A DNA stretch of 64,000 nucleotides from Pseudomonadota bacterium (GCA_022843465.1 JALHNO010000007.1:1-64000), one strand, 5' to 3'; positions 38,748-47,930 are shown, numbered from the stretch's first letter. Made by a program: numbers and translations. The notes: generated by a model from the letters alone, not told the origin.

Positions 38748-39194
38748 GCGCTGACCCGGCATCGCGGCATGTGTCCGAGATGCGGACGCGATGGGTGTCG
38801 ATCGAGCCGGGCGAGCCGACCGTGAGCGCGTCATTGAGCGAGTCAGCTGCAGCGCTGTTTTCTCGGCAACTCAGCCTGGCGTTCACCACGGCGACGTCAC
38901 GGCCTTCCTGTGACCGGCAGGAATATCGCCTCCGGGAGCAGGAGCGGCCGGCGCGCTGACATCCGTACCGGCCGGCGGTGGCAGCCTTCGCGGCGCCTCG
39001 GCCGCACCCGGACCGCGAAACGGGTCACTACGCCGGCTGGCGTTTATCGTATGATCGGACCCTCTACGTCCCGATCAGGGGACGATCGCGGAGCACGCAA
39101 GTCGTATGCGATAGCGGCCTGGATGCCGCGAACAAGCACAGCCGCCAAGCGCGCGCATCGTGCACCAACGTCAACATTCCACCGGGAGGGCAAG

Positions 39195-40616
39195 ATGAGG
39201 ATTCTAACGAAGTACCTGATTTTGACAGCGCTGTCAGTCTGCGCCGGGGTTACTCAGGCGCAGACCTGGCAACTGGTCTGGAGCGATGAATTCAACGGTT
39301 CAGTGGGGCCGGACTGGGTGTTTGAAACCGGCAATGGCAGCGGTGGCTGGGGCAACAACGAACTGCAGTACTACCGGCGCGAGAATGCAGCCATCGAGAA
39401 CAATACGCTGGCGATCACCGCACGCCGCCAGGACTTCGGCGGCTTCCGCTACACCTCGGCGCGCATGAAGACCCAGGGCCTGAAAAACTTCCGCTACGGG
39501 CGGATCGAAGCGCGCATGCGGTTGCCCGCATTCATGGGCGCCTGGCCGGCATTCTGGATGCTCGGCAGCAATCTGCCCCAGGTCGGCTGGCCTGATTCTG
39601 GCGAGATCGACATCATGGAACACGTCAACGCGGAACAGCGCAGTTACGGCACGATCCACTGGCGCGACCATAACAACACCTACGCGCAGTACGGCGGCAA
39701 CACCGCCGTAACGGTGCAGGACTGGCACCTGTACGCGGTCGAGTGGGATGCCAAGGCGATCCGCTGGTACGTCGACGGCAACAAGTTCCATGAGGCCAGC
39801 ATCGAGAATTCGGTCAACGGCACCGAGGAATTCCACCGCGATTTTTTCCTGTTGCTCAATTTCGCGATTGGTGGCAACTGGCCGGGCTTCGTGGTCGACG
39901 AGAGCCAGTTGCCAGCGAAAATGTATGTGGATTACGTGCGCGTCTACACGGCTGGCGCAGCACCTGCCGGTGTGGCAACGGTCTACCAGCACTGCAACTA
40001 CGGTGGCTACGCCATTGCATTGCCGGAAGGTCGCTATACGCTGGCGCAACTGCAGGCGCGCGGAGTGCGCAACAACGATCTGTCCTCGCTGCGGGTCAAC
40101 GCGGGCTATCAGGTCACGCTGTACGACAACGACAACTTTGGCGGCGCCAGCGTGACCCGCACTGCCGATACCTCATGCCTGACCGCCAACGGCTTCAACG
40201 ACCGCGCGTCCTCGGCCGTGGTCGCTCGGGTGACGGCACCGTGGTCGCTGACGCGCGAGTCCGAGACTTTCAGCACGCAGTCGGGCGTGCTGCTTGAGGC
40301 TTGTTCGGAGGGCGGCCAGAACGTCGGCTGGATTGATACCGGCGACTGGATGGCGTACGACGGCATCACGTTTCCCAGCAGCGGCGCCTATCGCGTCGAG
40401 TATCGGGTCGCGAGTCCAGGCGGCGGCACCCTATCGCTCGACCTCAATGGCGGCGGGATTCTGCTCGGTCAAGCGTCAATCCCGGCCACCGGCGGTTGGC
40501 AGAACTGGACCACTACGTCGCATACGGTCAATGTGACGGCCGGAACCTACAGCCTCGGCCTGTACGCGCAGCAGGGCGGCTGGAACATCAACTGGTTCCG
40601 TATCACGCGCCTTTGA
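39195..40616 (+). CDS. secreted GH16 endo-beta-glucanase with beta/gamma-crystallin and CBM6 domains
   Basis: The ATG at 39195 has GGGAGGG a few bases upstream and starts a signal peptide (ending VTQA). The 473-residue product has a GH16 catalytic domain at about 25-255, with the active-site motif SGEIDIMEHVN: E137 the predicted nucleophile, D139, and E142 the acid/base. A beta/gamma-crystallin-like domain follows at about 260-345 (YQHCNYGGYAIALPEGRYTL, LYDNDNFGG). The C-terminal 125 residues are CBM6-like (GGQNVGWIDTGDWMAYDGI...NWFRI). It should hydrolyse beta-1,3 or mixed-linked glucans such as laminarin. It is transcribed alone. Confidence 0.93.
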   Translation: MRILTKYLILTALSVCAGVTQAQTWQLVWSDEFNGSVGPDWVFETGNGSGGWGNNELQYYRRENAAIENNTLAITARRQDFGGFRYTSARMKTQGLKNFRYGRIEARMRLPAFMGAWPAFWMLGSNLPQVGWPDSGEIDIMEHVNAEQRSYGTIHWRDHNNTYAQYGGNTAVTVQDWHLYAVEWDAKAIRWYVDGNKFHEASIENSVNGTEEFHRDFFLLLNFAIGGNWPGFVVDESQLPAKMYVDYVRVYTAGAAPAGVATVYQHCNYGGYAIALPEGRYTLAQLQARGVRNNDLSSLRVNAGYQVTLYDNDNFGGASVTRTADTSCLTANGFNDRASSAVVARVTAPWSLTRESETFSTQSGVLLEACSEGGQNVGWIDTGDWMAYDGITFPSSGAYRVEYRVASPGGGTLSLDLNGGGILLGQASIPATGGWQNWTTTSHTVNVTAGTYSLGLYAQQGGWNINWFRITRL

Positions 40617-41159
40617 AGTCTGGGGCACGCCGCGCGGGCGGCGTGTCCTTCCATCAACGCCTGGCGCGCCCGACTGCACGGCATCTCCATGCTGTCGACG
40701 TGCAAGGACAGGCTTCGGGATAATGGTGCCAGGGACAATTCGGAGTCCGGCGAACGGATGACAGCTGCCGTCGCTGCCGGCGTCGGTGACCGGAATCCCC
40801 TCGGAACATTGCCGACGGCGAGCACGGGCGCCGGTATCGAAAGTACTCCGACAACTGATCCCGTGGCTCTGGAACCACAGGTGACAAACTGCTGATGCGC
40901 GCACCCGCCGGTCCGTGGCGACCATCGACGAGCGCGCCATCTCATCGACCGCACATTGCGCAGCCGCCGGCACGGATCGTTGACTTCCAACCCGCCGTCG
41001 TAAAACAATAGCCGCGCATCATGTCCCTGATGCCAGCCCATTGCGCGCACGACCCGGCGCACAGTCGAATCCGAGGGGTGCTGCGACGGATCACCATCCG
41101 CCACGCTCGGTTCTCGATCCAGATGATCAAGCGCGCCCTCCAACTCTGGAGGTCCTGCC
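40617..41159. other. intergenic region with one dispersed repeat copy
   Basis: About 540 bases between the glucanase and the ATP-grasp gene. It holds a single copy of the ATGGTGCCAGGGACAATT repeat at 40722-40740. No credible ORF was found. GGAGG at 41148-41152 is the ribosome binding site of the next gene. Confidence 0.5.
40722..40740 (+). repeat. single ATGGTGCCAGGGACAATT repeat
   Basis: A solitary full-length copy in plus orientation about 105 nt after the glucanase stop. It has no inverted partner nearby, unlike the other three clusters. Confidence 0.85.
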
Positions 41160-42056
41160 ATGCGATCCGTTCAAATCACGCGCCGACTTGCCCTTGCCAG
41201 CTGCACCCTGTTTCCGCAATTCCACCCCGACGATGCCCACCTCGTGCATGCGTTGCGAGAGCTCGGCATCGAGCCCGTTTCCTGCATCTGGAACGATCCC
41301 GCCGTCGACTGGACGGCATTCGATGCCGTGCTGATCCGCGCCACATGGGATTATTTCATGCAGTACGCCGCATTCCAGCGCTGGCTGGCGAAGCTGCCGG
41401 TACCTACCATCAACGATGCACAGCTGCTGCGCTGGAACAGCGACAAGCGCTACCTGCTCGATCTCGAACAACAGGGCATCGCGGTCATTCCAACGCTCTT
41501 CGCCAGCGCGACAGATCTGCGCAGGAGCCTCGTCACCCTGCACGGACGCGAGGTCGTGGTCAAACCCACCGTCAGTGGCGGTGCCTGGCATACGCTGCGT
41601 GGGGTCGTCGGCGAATCAGCGTTCGAACAGGCAGTGGCGCAACTGCCGCAGGAGCTGGATTACATGGTGCAGGCCTTCGTGCCCGAAGTGGTCAGCAACG
41701 GCGAATGGTCACTGCTGTTCTTTGATGGCCAATACAGCCATGCCGTACTCAAACGCGCCGCCGCTGGCGACTACCGCGTGCAGGGCATCTTCGGCGGCAG
41801 TACCGAGTTCATTGACGCGGACCCCAGCATCATCGCCAGTGCCCAGCGAGCCCTTGACGCGACCGCGGCCATTGGCCACCGCGACCAGGCCTACGCCCGG
41901 GTGGATGGCGTCGTGGTCGATGGCCGCTTTCTGCTGATGGAACTGGAAATGATCGAGCCCCTGCTGTTTCTTGAACAGCGACCCGAAGCAGCGGAGCGCT
42001 TCGCCGGAAATCTGCGCCGGCGACTGGATGCCCTGGCCGACACGGCGAAGGGCTGA
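41160..42056 (+). CDS. ATP-grasp enzyme (RimK/glutathione-synthetase-like)
   Basis: A 298-residue protein with GGAGG eight bases upstream of the ATG. Motifs fit an ATP-grasp ligase: an N-terminal domain with DAVLIRATWDYF, the KRYLL segment, VVVKPTVSGGAWHT for nucleotide binding, MVQAFVPEV, GEWSLLFFDGQYSHAVLKRA, and the C-terminal metal-binding VDGRFLLMELEMIEP. Such enzymes join a carboxylate to an amine using ATP; the substrate here is unknown. It appears monocistronic. Confidence 0.85.
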   Translation: MRSVQITRRLALASCTLFPQFHPDDAHLVHALRELGIEPVSCIWNDPAVDWTAFDAVLIRATWDYFMQYAAFQRWLAKLPVPTINDAQLLRWNSDKRYLLDLEQQGIAVIPTLFASATDLRRSLVTLHGREVVVKPTVSGGAWHTLRGVVGESAFEQAVAQLPQELDYMVQAFVPEVVSNGEWSLLFFDGQYSHAVLKRAAAGDYRVQGIFGGSTEFIDADPSIIASAQRALDATAAIGHRDQAYARVDGVVVDGRFLLMELEMIEPLLFLEQRPEAAERFAGNLRRRLDALADTAKG

Positions 42057-42413
42057 ACTCTGGAGCGAAGCGCCAAGGGCGCCACCGACCCTGGGCGTGT
42101 AGACCCGGTGCCAGAGCCAGGCGCGCGGCCAGCCAGCTTGATCACGGTTGCTGGCACTGTGTTGTACAGCAACCGCTGCGCGGACTGTGGCCGATTTCCG
42201 CCGAATCGTTGCCTGCACGCCGGCATCTGCGCGCAGGACGAAGTGCATGCCATGGCGCCTGGGAAATTTCCGAGCAGAAATTCAGCATTCATCCGAGTGA
42301 CTCGGAGCGAGCACCCCGCGATCCTTGCCAACGTGTGCAGGCGATCACGCAGAGGCTGCGCCATCGAGCCCAGCAAAGCCATTGCGCCGCACCCTTGCCT
42401 GGGAGAACAAGCC
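42057..42413. other. intergenic region before the orphan regulator
   Basis: About 355 bases. The reading frame of the regulator is open through most of it, but the encoded residues are Cys/Arg/Pro-rich and lack domain features, so I treat it as leader. It ends in GGAG at 42402-42405. Confidence 0.4.
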
Positions 42414-43157
42414 GTGCCCAAACCACTACCCGATGTGCAAGCCATGGCCATTGCCGAGCAGGCCATCCGGATTCTGCTGGTCGACGATCACGAAATTGTC
42501 CGTGAGGGGCTGCGCCACACCTTCGAGGAATATCCGGATTTGGAGGTGATTGCCGAGGCCAGCAATGGTGAGCAGGCGATGCAGCGATGCGCCGAGTGCC
42601 TGCCGGACCTGGTGATCGTCGATGTCCGCATGCCGGGCATGCCGGTGGTTGAGCTGGTGCGGCGACTCCGGGCTCTGCCAGCGCCGCCGCAGGTTCTGAT
42701 GTTCACCAGCTACGCATCGGACATACGCATCGTCGAACTGGTGGAGGCAGGCGCGCGTGGCTTCATACTGAAGGATTGCCGACGCGATGAATTGCTTGCC
42801 GCGGTGCGCAGCGTGGCAGACGGGCGATGCTGGTTGCATGCGAGCGCACAAGCCGCCCTGCTCGAAAATGCCCAAGGTGTGCAATCGCCCGGCGCCGCGC
42901 TTACGCCACGCGAGCACTCGGTCCTGCTAGGCATCGCCCAGGGTCTGAGCAACAAGGCAATCGCCAATGCCTACCGGCTCACCGAGGGCACCGTGAAGGG
43001 CTACATCAGCCAGATCTTCCAGAAGCTGCATGTTGAAGATCGCACCGAGGCTGCGCTGTATGCCGTGCGCAAGGGCTGGGTCGAACTGCAGCCAATACGC
43101 GGGCCGGCCGCGACGCGCGCGGCGAACAGGGATTTCGTCTCCGAACGCATCTCGTAG
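42414..43157 (+). CDS. orphan NarL/FixJ-family response regulator
   Basis: The GTG at 42414 is chosen because GGAG lies 8 nt upstream; an ATG at 42444 is also possible and the frame is open to 42108. The 247-residue product has the receiver core ILLVDDHEIVREGL, phosphoacceptor Asp in VIVDVRMPGM, Lys in FILKDC, and a LuxR HTH (LTPREHSVLLGIAQGLSNKAIA, then GTVKGYISQIFQKLHV). No kinase gene is adjacent. The propeller kinase at 21894, which lacks a regulator, is one conceivable partner, but its HisKA core makes this uncertain. Confidence 0.88.
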   Translation: MPKPLPDVQAMAIAEQAIRILLVDDHEIVREGLRHTFEEYPDLEVIAEASNGEQAMQRCAECLPDLVIVDVRMPGMPVVELVRRLRALPAPPQVLMFTSYASDIRIVELVEAGARGFILKDCRRDELLAAVRSVADGRCWLHASAQAALLENAQGVQSPGAALTPREHSVLLGIAQGLSNKAIANAYRLTEGTVKGYISQIFQKLHVEDRTEAALYAVRKGWVELQPIRGPAATRAANRDFVSERIS

Positions 43158-43573
43158 AACCGCGCTCGCACCACTGCTGCTGACCTTGATCCTTTTGAGC
43201 GCGACTGCCCCGCTGCCCGTGTGCTTGCAGAGCGGGGCTTGCCCCACTGCCCTTGATCCTTGAGACCGAAAAGCGCAATTCAGGATAAGCGGGGCAAGCC
43301 CCGCTCTACAAAAAATCTAAGGGCAGCGTCAGCGGGAATTGCCCCGCTCTACAGACATCAGGAGCAAGTGCAGCGGGGCAAGCCCCGCTCTGCAAAAATC
43401 AAGGGCACAGGCAGCGGGAATTGCCCCGCTCTGTAGGCATCAAGGGCACAGACAGCGGGAATTGCCCCGCTCTGCAAACGGCGAGCACAGGTGCCGCGGC
43501 AGGTCGAGCAGGCGATGGCGGTGGCGTCACCGTCACCGCCATGGCACTGCTGGCTGCGCAAACAGTCTGATGA
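43158..43573. repeat. palindromic GCGGGG/CCCCGC repeat array
   Basis: Six copies of a palindromic element between the regulator and the RTX-type gene: one inverted (about 43227-43260) and five in direct orientation with CCCCGCTCT cores at 43299, 43342, 43383, 43424 and 43464 (spacings 43, 41, 41 and 40). Each core is a GCGGGG-CAA-GCCCCGC or GCGGGAATTGCCCCGC stem followed by a short TCAAGGGCACAG-like spacer. Units alternate between the CAA and AATT forms. It is REP-like, not CRISPR. Confidence 0.85.
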
Positions 43574-44392
43574 TCAGAACACCACGCGGGTGACGTCTTC
43601 GCAGTTGCGATCGACGATGTCGATCGGATCGGCGCGCACGATGTCGCGACCCAGGCCACAATCGATCGTATCGCGCTCGCCATCGACAGCGTGGATGCGG
43701 TCATCACCGGTGCCGCCGCGCAGGCTGTCCAGTCCCGGTCCGCCATCGAGGAAATCATCAAAGCTGCCGCCGTCCAGGCTGTCGGCACCGGCTTCGCCAT
43801 ACAGGATGTCCTTGCCACTGCCGCCGACCAGTTGATCATTGCCATCGCCGCCAACCAGGCGGTCGTCGCCGGCCTCGCCGTAGAGTCCGTCGATGCCGCC
43901 CTCGCCGATCAGCAGATCATTGCCAGAGCCGCCGTAGAACTGGTCGTCCTCGGCACCCCCGATGATGTCGTCGTCACCCAGCCCGCCGTTGACCGCGAGC
44001 GAGTAACCGGTGAGTACCGCCAGGGATTCGTTGACCTCCAGGATATCGTCCTGGTTGTCCAGTTCCACCGAGAAGAAGACCAGGTTGCGGGCATCGCAAC
44101 GAATCGAGATCACGCTGCCGGCCGGAAAGCGCGGACATCCGCTGAGCCCCGCGAAGTCCCGTATATCCAGAACCGGAAGTCCGGCGACTTCAACCGGTTT
44201 GATCTCGACCTTGTTGACCTCGTTGAAGCCAGCGTCGAATTCCAGCAGGAATCCGCCGTCGCCAGAGACGGTCGCCGCGAAGCCGGCTTGCTGGATCAGC
44301 AGACCCAGGGCGCTGGCCAGCAGCAGACGCAGCGGATGCCGTGGGCGGGGAACCCGGGATGGTACGGAAGGGGTATTGGTGTCGGTGTTCAT
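43574..44392 (-). CDS. secreted RTX-type calcium-binding repeat protein
   Basis: A 272-residue protein with GGAGA upstream of its ATG. Its N-terminus is signal-peptide-like (basic, then LRLLLASALGLLIQQAGFA). A beta-rich part to about 130 precedes eleven or so RTX nonapeptides (GGxGxDxxx: GGSGNDLLI, GGDGNDQLV, GGSGKDILY, GGTGDDRIH). Such repeats bind calcium in a parallel beta-roll. A Sec signal combined with RTX repeats and no long type-I secretion tail suggests export through Sec. It ends with two Cys-bearing strands (IDCGLG, DRNCEDVTRVVF). Confidence 0.87.
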   Translation of the reverse strand: MNTDTNTPSVPSRVPRPRHPLRLLLASALGLLIQQAGFAATVSGDGGFLLEFDAGFNEVNKVEIKPVEVAGLPVLDIRDFAGLSGCPRFPAGSVISIRCDARNLVFFSVELDNQDDILEVNESLAVLTGYSLAVNGGLGDDDIIGGAEDDQFYGGSGNDLLIGEGGIDGLYGEAGDDRLVGGDGNDQLVGGSGKDILYGEAGADSLDGGSFDDFLDGGPGLDSLRGGTGDDRIHAVDGERDTIDCGLGRDIVRADPIDIVDRNCEDVTRVVF

Positions 44393-44843
44393 CAGGTTTC
44401 TCCAGAAAGATCGAATGGGGGTGTGGTGAGGCTCGGCATCCAGAGGACGGATGCGGAAGCGCTCGCGCCGAAGGCGCTGCCCAGTGAGCGTTCACTGCGG
44501 CTTCGCGTCCGGCGATATGCAATCTATGCCTGGCCATCGCGATACGGCACCTCATGACGACAGGCGCCACGCCCTGACTTTCGTCAGGGACGAGCCGGGG
44601 AAGGCAGCGATGTCGTCCGTGCTGACCAGCGGAGATCGGGCGGACACCGACCCGGCCGCGGAATCGTCTACGTACCTGCTCAACCGCTACCGGAGCATTT
44701 CCCAGTGACCTGCACCTGAGCCTGGCGGTCTCATTGGCGAAGGGGATATCTGTCTTCCAGTTCGCAGTCGCGGGACCGGCGCAGGACTATGATGGAGCCC
44801 TCGAAGAGCTGTCTGCCCGATCATCAGGTCGGCGGGGGATGCA
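44393..44843. other. divergent intergenic region
   Basis: About 450 bases between the RTX-type gene and the HzsA-like gene, expected to carry both promoters. No repeat or credible ORF was seen. Confidence 0.4.
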
Positions 44844-47756
44844 ATGCGCGCGCTGAGCGGAGTGTTGTTCGCGGGCTTGACCGCGATCACGACGGTTGCG
44901 GCCCAGGCCGTCAACTACGACATCGTCTATGTGCGCCAGCCGCGCTACGGCGACAACACCAACACCACCTGGCCCGAAGTGTTTCATCCGGCCGAGATCG
45001 ACCCCGGCGCCGACCTGATGCTGCTGCATCCCGATGGCAGCGAGGAAGTGCTGGTTGCCGGTGGCAATGGCAGTGTCACCGATCCCTTTCTGTCGTTCGA
45101 TGCGCAGTGGGTGTACTACAGCTACTTTCCGGATATGCGGCCTTCCGGGATCAATACGCAACGCGGCTTGCCGTACGCCGGGGCGGATATCTACCGGATC
45201 AATCTGGCCTCACGTCAGATCCAGCGACTGACCCATGGCGAGTTCACGCCCAACACCGGCGCCGGCAACTGGGACGAAGGCAATCCGGTCAATCCACCGG
45301 CCGCGTTCAATCGACTCGGCTACGGAATCCTCAATCTGGGTCCCTGCCCATTGCCCGGCGGCAAGATCGCGTTCACCAGCAACCGCAATGGCTTCGAACC
45401 ACCGAAGGGCTACACCAATCCGACCTTGCAGTTGTACGTGATGGATGAGGATGGACAAAACGTCACGCCGATCGGACCGATGAGCATTTCCAGCGCCCTG
45501 CATCCGACCGTGCTGCGCGATGGCCGCATGATGTTCAGTACGCATGAAAGCCAGGGCCTGCGCGATCAGCGGCTCTGGGGCATCTGGTCGATCTGGCCGG
45601 ATGGCCGCAACTGGGCCCCGGTGGCGAGCGCCTTCAACAATGATCGCGCCTTCCACTTCATGACCCAGCTCGGCAACTCCGATCTGGTGATCGTCGACTA
45701 CTACAACCTCAACAGCAATGGCTTTGGCGCGCTGTACCGGATGCCGGTGCAGCCGCCTCCCGGGATGCCCGCTTTCCACAGCGCCTTCCTGATCGACAAT
45801 CCCGAGATCGCGCAGACGGTCGGCGCCGGTTTCCGCTACGACTTCCGGATTCCGTTCACGCCACGCGGACTGTATTCGCTGACCCCGTTCACTACGGCGC
45901 AGGATGAAGCCGCGCCGATCGGCAGCAATGGCGTGCGCGTCGGCAAGTTCACCCATCCGTCGGCGGCGCCCAACAACGATCTGCTGGTGGTGTGGACACC
46001 GGGGCCAGCCAATGACCTGAACCGGCCGACGCCGCTGCCCTACTACGATGCCGGGCTGTACCTGATCGCCGGCAGCGCCGTCGTCAACAGCCCGCAGGAA
46101 CTGGTCCTGATCAAGAACAGTCCGCAGTACAACGAAGCCTGGCCACGCGCGGTAGTGACGTATCAACAGGTGCATGGCATCAGCGAGCCCGCGCGCCTGC
46201 CCTGGTTGCCCAACGATGGTGCCGCGCATGCACTGCTTCCGGAGGGAACCGCGCACGGACTCGTCGGCACCTCGAGCTTCTACAAGCGCGAGAGTTTTCC
46301 CGGTCTGGTGCTGTCGTGGTCGAACACCTTTGACGGCCTGGATGCCTTCAACACCAGCGAGAACGGCCAATCCGGCAACTGGTTCAGCCAGGGCGCCGAT
46401 GCCGGAAAATACGCCAACAGCGATATCTGGGCGGTGCGCGTGGTCGCGATGGAACCGCACAGCCATCGCAGCTATGGCCCGAACATTGGCCGCCAGTTCC
46501 GCAGTCACGCCGATGAACGGCTGCGCATCCTCGGCGAGATTCCGCTGCGCAAGTTCAATGCCCAGGGCCAGCCCGTCCTTGATGCCGAAGGCAATCCGGA
46601 CACCAGTTTTCTGGCCAAGCTGGCCGCCGATACCCCGTTCACCTTCCAGACCCTCGACCGCAATGGCATGCTGCTGAACATGGCGCAGACCTGGCATCAG
46701 CTGAGGCCCGGTGAATTGCGCGCCGATTGCGGCGGCTGCCATGCCCATAGTCAGCAACCGCTTGCGTTCGAAAGCACGGCAGCGAGTCTGCCCGACTATC
46801 CGGTATTCGATCTCGGAACCTCGACGCCATTGCTGACACGCAATGCCCAGGGGCAGCCCGGACTGCGCATCGAGAACACATCGCAGGTGAGCGTGGAATT
46901 TCTGCGCGACATCCGGCCAATCCTGCAAGCGCGTTGTGTCAGCTGCCATCAAGGCAGCAATCCGCCGGGCAATCTGAATCTGGCCGATACCGCGATCAGC
47001 AATGGCGTGCCCGGCGACTACCGGCGGCTCGCGGATGATCGCAGCGCTCAGTTCGGCTACCCGCCGGTGATCAGCAATGGCAGCTGGCGTCAGACCAATG
47101 CCAGTCGCTACATCCGCATGTTTCAGAGCCGGCGCAGCCTGCTGATCTGGAAACTGTTCGGGCAGCGTCTCGACGGCTGGAGCAATGCCGATCATCCGAC
47201 CGAGAGCGTGCCCGGCAATGCCGCCACCTTGCCCGCCGGTGCCGACCGCAACGAAGCCGATCTCGATTTCAGTGGCAGCATCATGCCGCCACCGCCGGCG
47301 ATGCCGCTGAGCGAAGAAGAAAAATTGTTGTTCGTGCGCTGGATCGATCTCGGCGCCCCGATCGACACCGGCAATGCCGCCTATGGCTATCTGCTGGATG
47401 ATCTGAAGCCGACGCTGACGGTCAGCATGCCGCGTCCCGGCATCAATATGCAGGCGATCAGCGAGCTGCGGTTCGCGTTCGCCGATGGCCATTCCGGGAT
47501 CGACGCCGCCAGCCTTTCGGTCCGTGCCGATGTCACGATCAATGGCCGCGCCGCCGGCAGCGAACTGGCCGATCTGGCGCAGTCACTGGGAGACGGTCGC
47601 TATCGGATTGCGCTGTCGACACCGATTGCCCTGGTCAGCAACAGGCACATCCAGGTATCGATCCGCGATCTCCAGGGCAATATCACCCGCGTCAATCAGG
47701 CCTTCAGCGTCAGCGCGGCGGCCGACGGCCTGTTTCTCGATGGTTTCGAGTTCTGA
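44844..47756 (+). CDS. secreted HzsA-like dihaem cytochrome c / propeller protein with GFE motif
   Basis: A 970-residue protein with GGGGGAT upstream and a signal peptide (MRALSGVLFAGLTAITTVAAQA). The long N-terminal part has TolB/WD40-like propeller strands (GADLMLLHPDGSEEVLV, GKIAFTSNRNG, LYVMDEDGQNVTPIG). Two c-type haem motifs follow: CGGCH at 629-633 and CVSCH at 698-702. The layout matches proteins annotated as related to the hydrazine synthase alpha subunit; that family is widespread outside anammox bacteria, where its role is unknown. No other hydrazine or denitrification gene is near. It ends GLFLDGFEF, the shared motif. Expect haem attachment in the periplasm. Confidence 0.87.
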   Translation: MRALSGVLFAGLTAITTVAAQAVNYDIVYVRQPRYGDNTNTTWPEVFHPAEIDPGADLMLLHPDGSEEVLVAGGNGSVTDPFLSFDAQWVYYSYFPDMRPSGINTQRGLPYAGADIYRINLASRQIQRLTHGEFTPNTGAGNWDEGNPVNPPAAFNRLGYGILNLGPCPLPGGKIAFTSNRNGFEPPKGYTNPTLQLYVMDEDGQNVTPIGPMSISSALHPTVLRDGRMMFSTHESQGLRDQRLWGIWSIWPDGRNWAPVASAFNNDRAFHFMTQLGNSDLVIVDYYNLNSNGFGALYRMPVQPPPGMPAFHSAFLIDNPEIAQTVGAGFRYDFRIPFTPRGLYSLTPFTTAQDEAAPIGSNGVRVGKFTHPSAAPNNDLLVVWTPGPANDLNRPTPLPYYDAGLYLIAGSAVVNSPQELVLIKNSPQYNEAWPRAVVTYQQVHGISEPARLPWLPNDGAAHALLPEGTAHGLVGTSSFYKRESFPGLVLSWSNTFDGLDAFNTSENGQSGNWFSQGADAGKYANSDIWAVRVVAMEPHSHRSYGPNIGRQFRSHADERLRILGEIPLRKFNAQGQPVLDAEGNPDTSFLAKLAADTPFTFQTLDRNGMLLNMAQTWHQLRPGELRADCGGCHAHSQQPLAFESTAASLPDYPVFDLGTSTPLLTRNAQGQPGLRIENTSQVSVEFLRDIRPILQARCVSCHQGSNPPGNLNLADTAISNGVPGDYRRLADDRSAQFGYPPVISNGSWRQTNASRYIRMFQSRRSLLIWKLFGQRLDGWSNADHPTESVPGNAATLPAGADRNEADLDFSGSIMPPPPAMPLSEEEKLLFVRWIDLGAPIDTGNAAYGYLLDDLKPTLTVSMPRPGINMQAISELRFAFADGHSGIDAASLSVRADVTINGRAAGSELADLAQSLGDGRYRIALSTPIALVSNRHIQVSIRDLQGNITRVNQAFSVSAAADGLFLDGFEF

Positions 47757-47792
47757 AGATCGGGCGTTTGCCTCGCTTGCTCTCGCTGTTGC

Positions 47793-47902
47793 AGAGCGGG
47801 GTTTGCGCCGCCGCTCTTGATCTTGATCCTGTCCCCCGAGGGGATTTCATAGAGCGGGGTTTGCGCCGCCGCTCTTGATCTTGATTCTGTCCCCCGAGGG
47901 GA
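47793..47902 (+). repeat. two direct copies of a 52-bp palindromic repeat, 58-bp period
   Basis: Two units start at 47793 and 47851 with AGAGCGGGGTTTGCGCCG and end near CCCCCGAGGGGA. They differ by one base (TGATCCTG versus TGATTCTG). The first part matches the inverted element at about 43230 (AGAGCGGGGCTTGCCCC, then CTTGATCCT), so both belong to one family. Confidence 0.85.
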
Positions 47903-47906
47903 CAAC

Positions 47907-47930
47907 GGCAAGGGCAAGGGCAAGGGCAAC
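47907..47930 (+). repeat. hexamer tandem repeat (GGCAAG)
   Basis: Three perfect copies of GGCAAG plus a fourth with one change (GGCAAC), in a non-coding gap right after the 58-bp duplication. It is a simple slippage-prone repeat. Confidence 0.75.

Larger units (their letters stand above)
38507..39194. other. non-coding stretch with a strong hairpin and a hexamer repeat
   Basis: About 690 bases between the TIG-domain gene and the GH16 gene. It holds the inverted repeat at 38661-38685 and four copies of GCTCCG at 38724-38747. No ORF here is credible. The 3' end is the leader of the GH16 gene. Confidence 0.5.

Noticed and set aside
43289-43474. Short regularly spaced repeats that could suggest a CRISPR array
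   Set aside because: The conserved part is a palindrome and the intervening bases are also similar between units, so there are no unique spacers. No cas genes are present.
45210-47492. 760-codon open frame opposite the HzsA-like gene
   Set aside because: Antisense shadow. The plus strand has a signal peptide, haem motifs and the C-terminal tag, and the minus translation has none.
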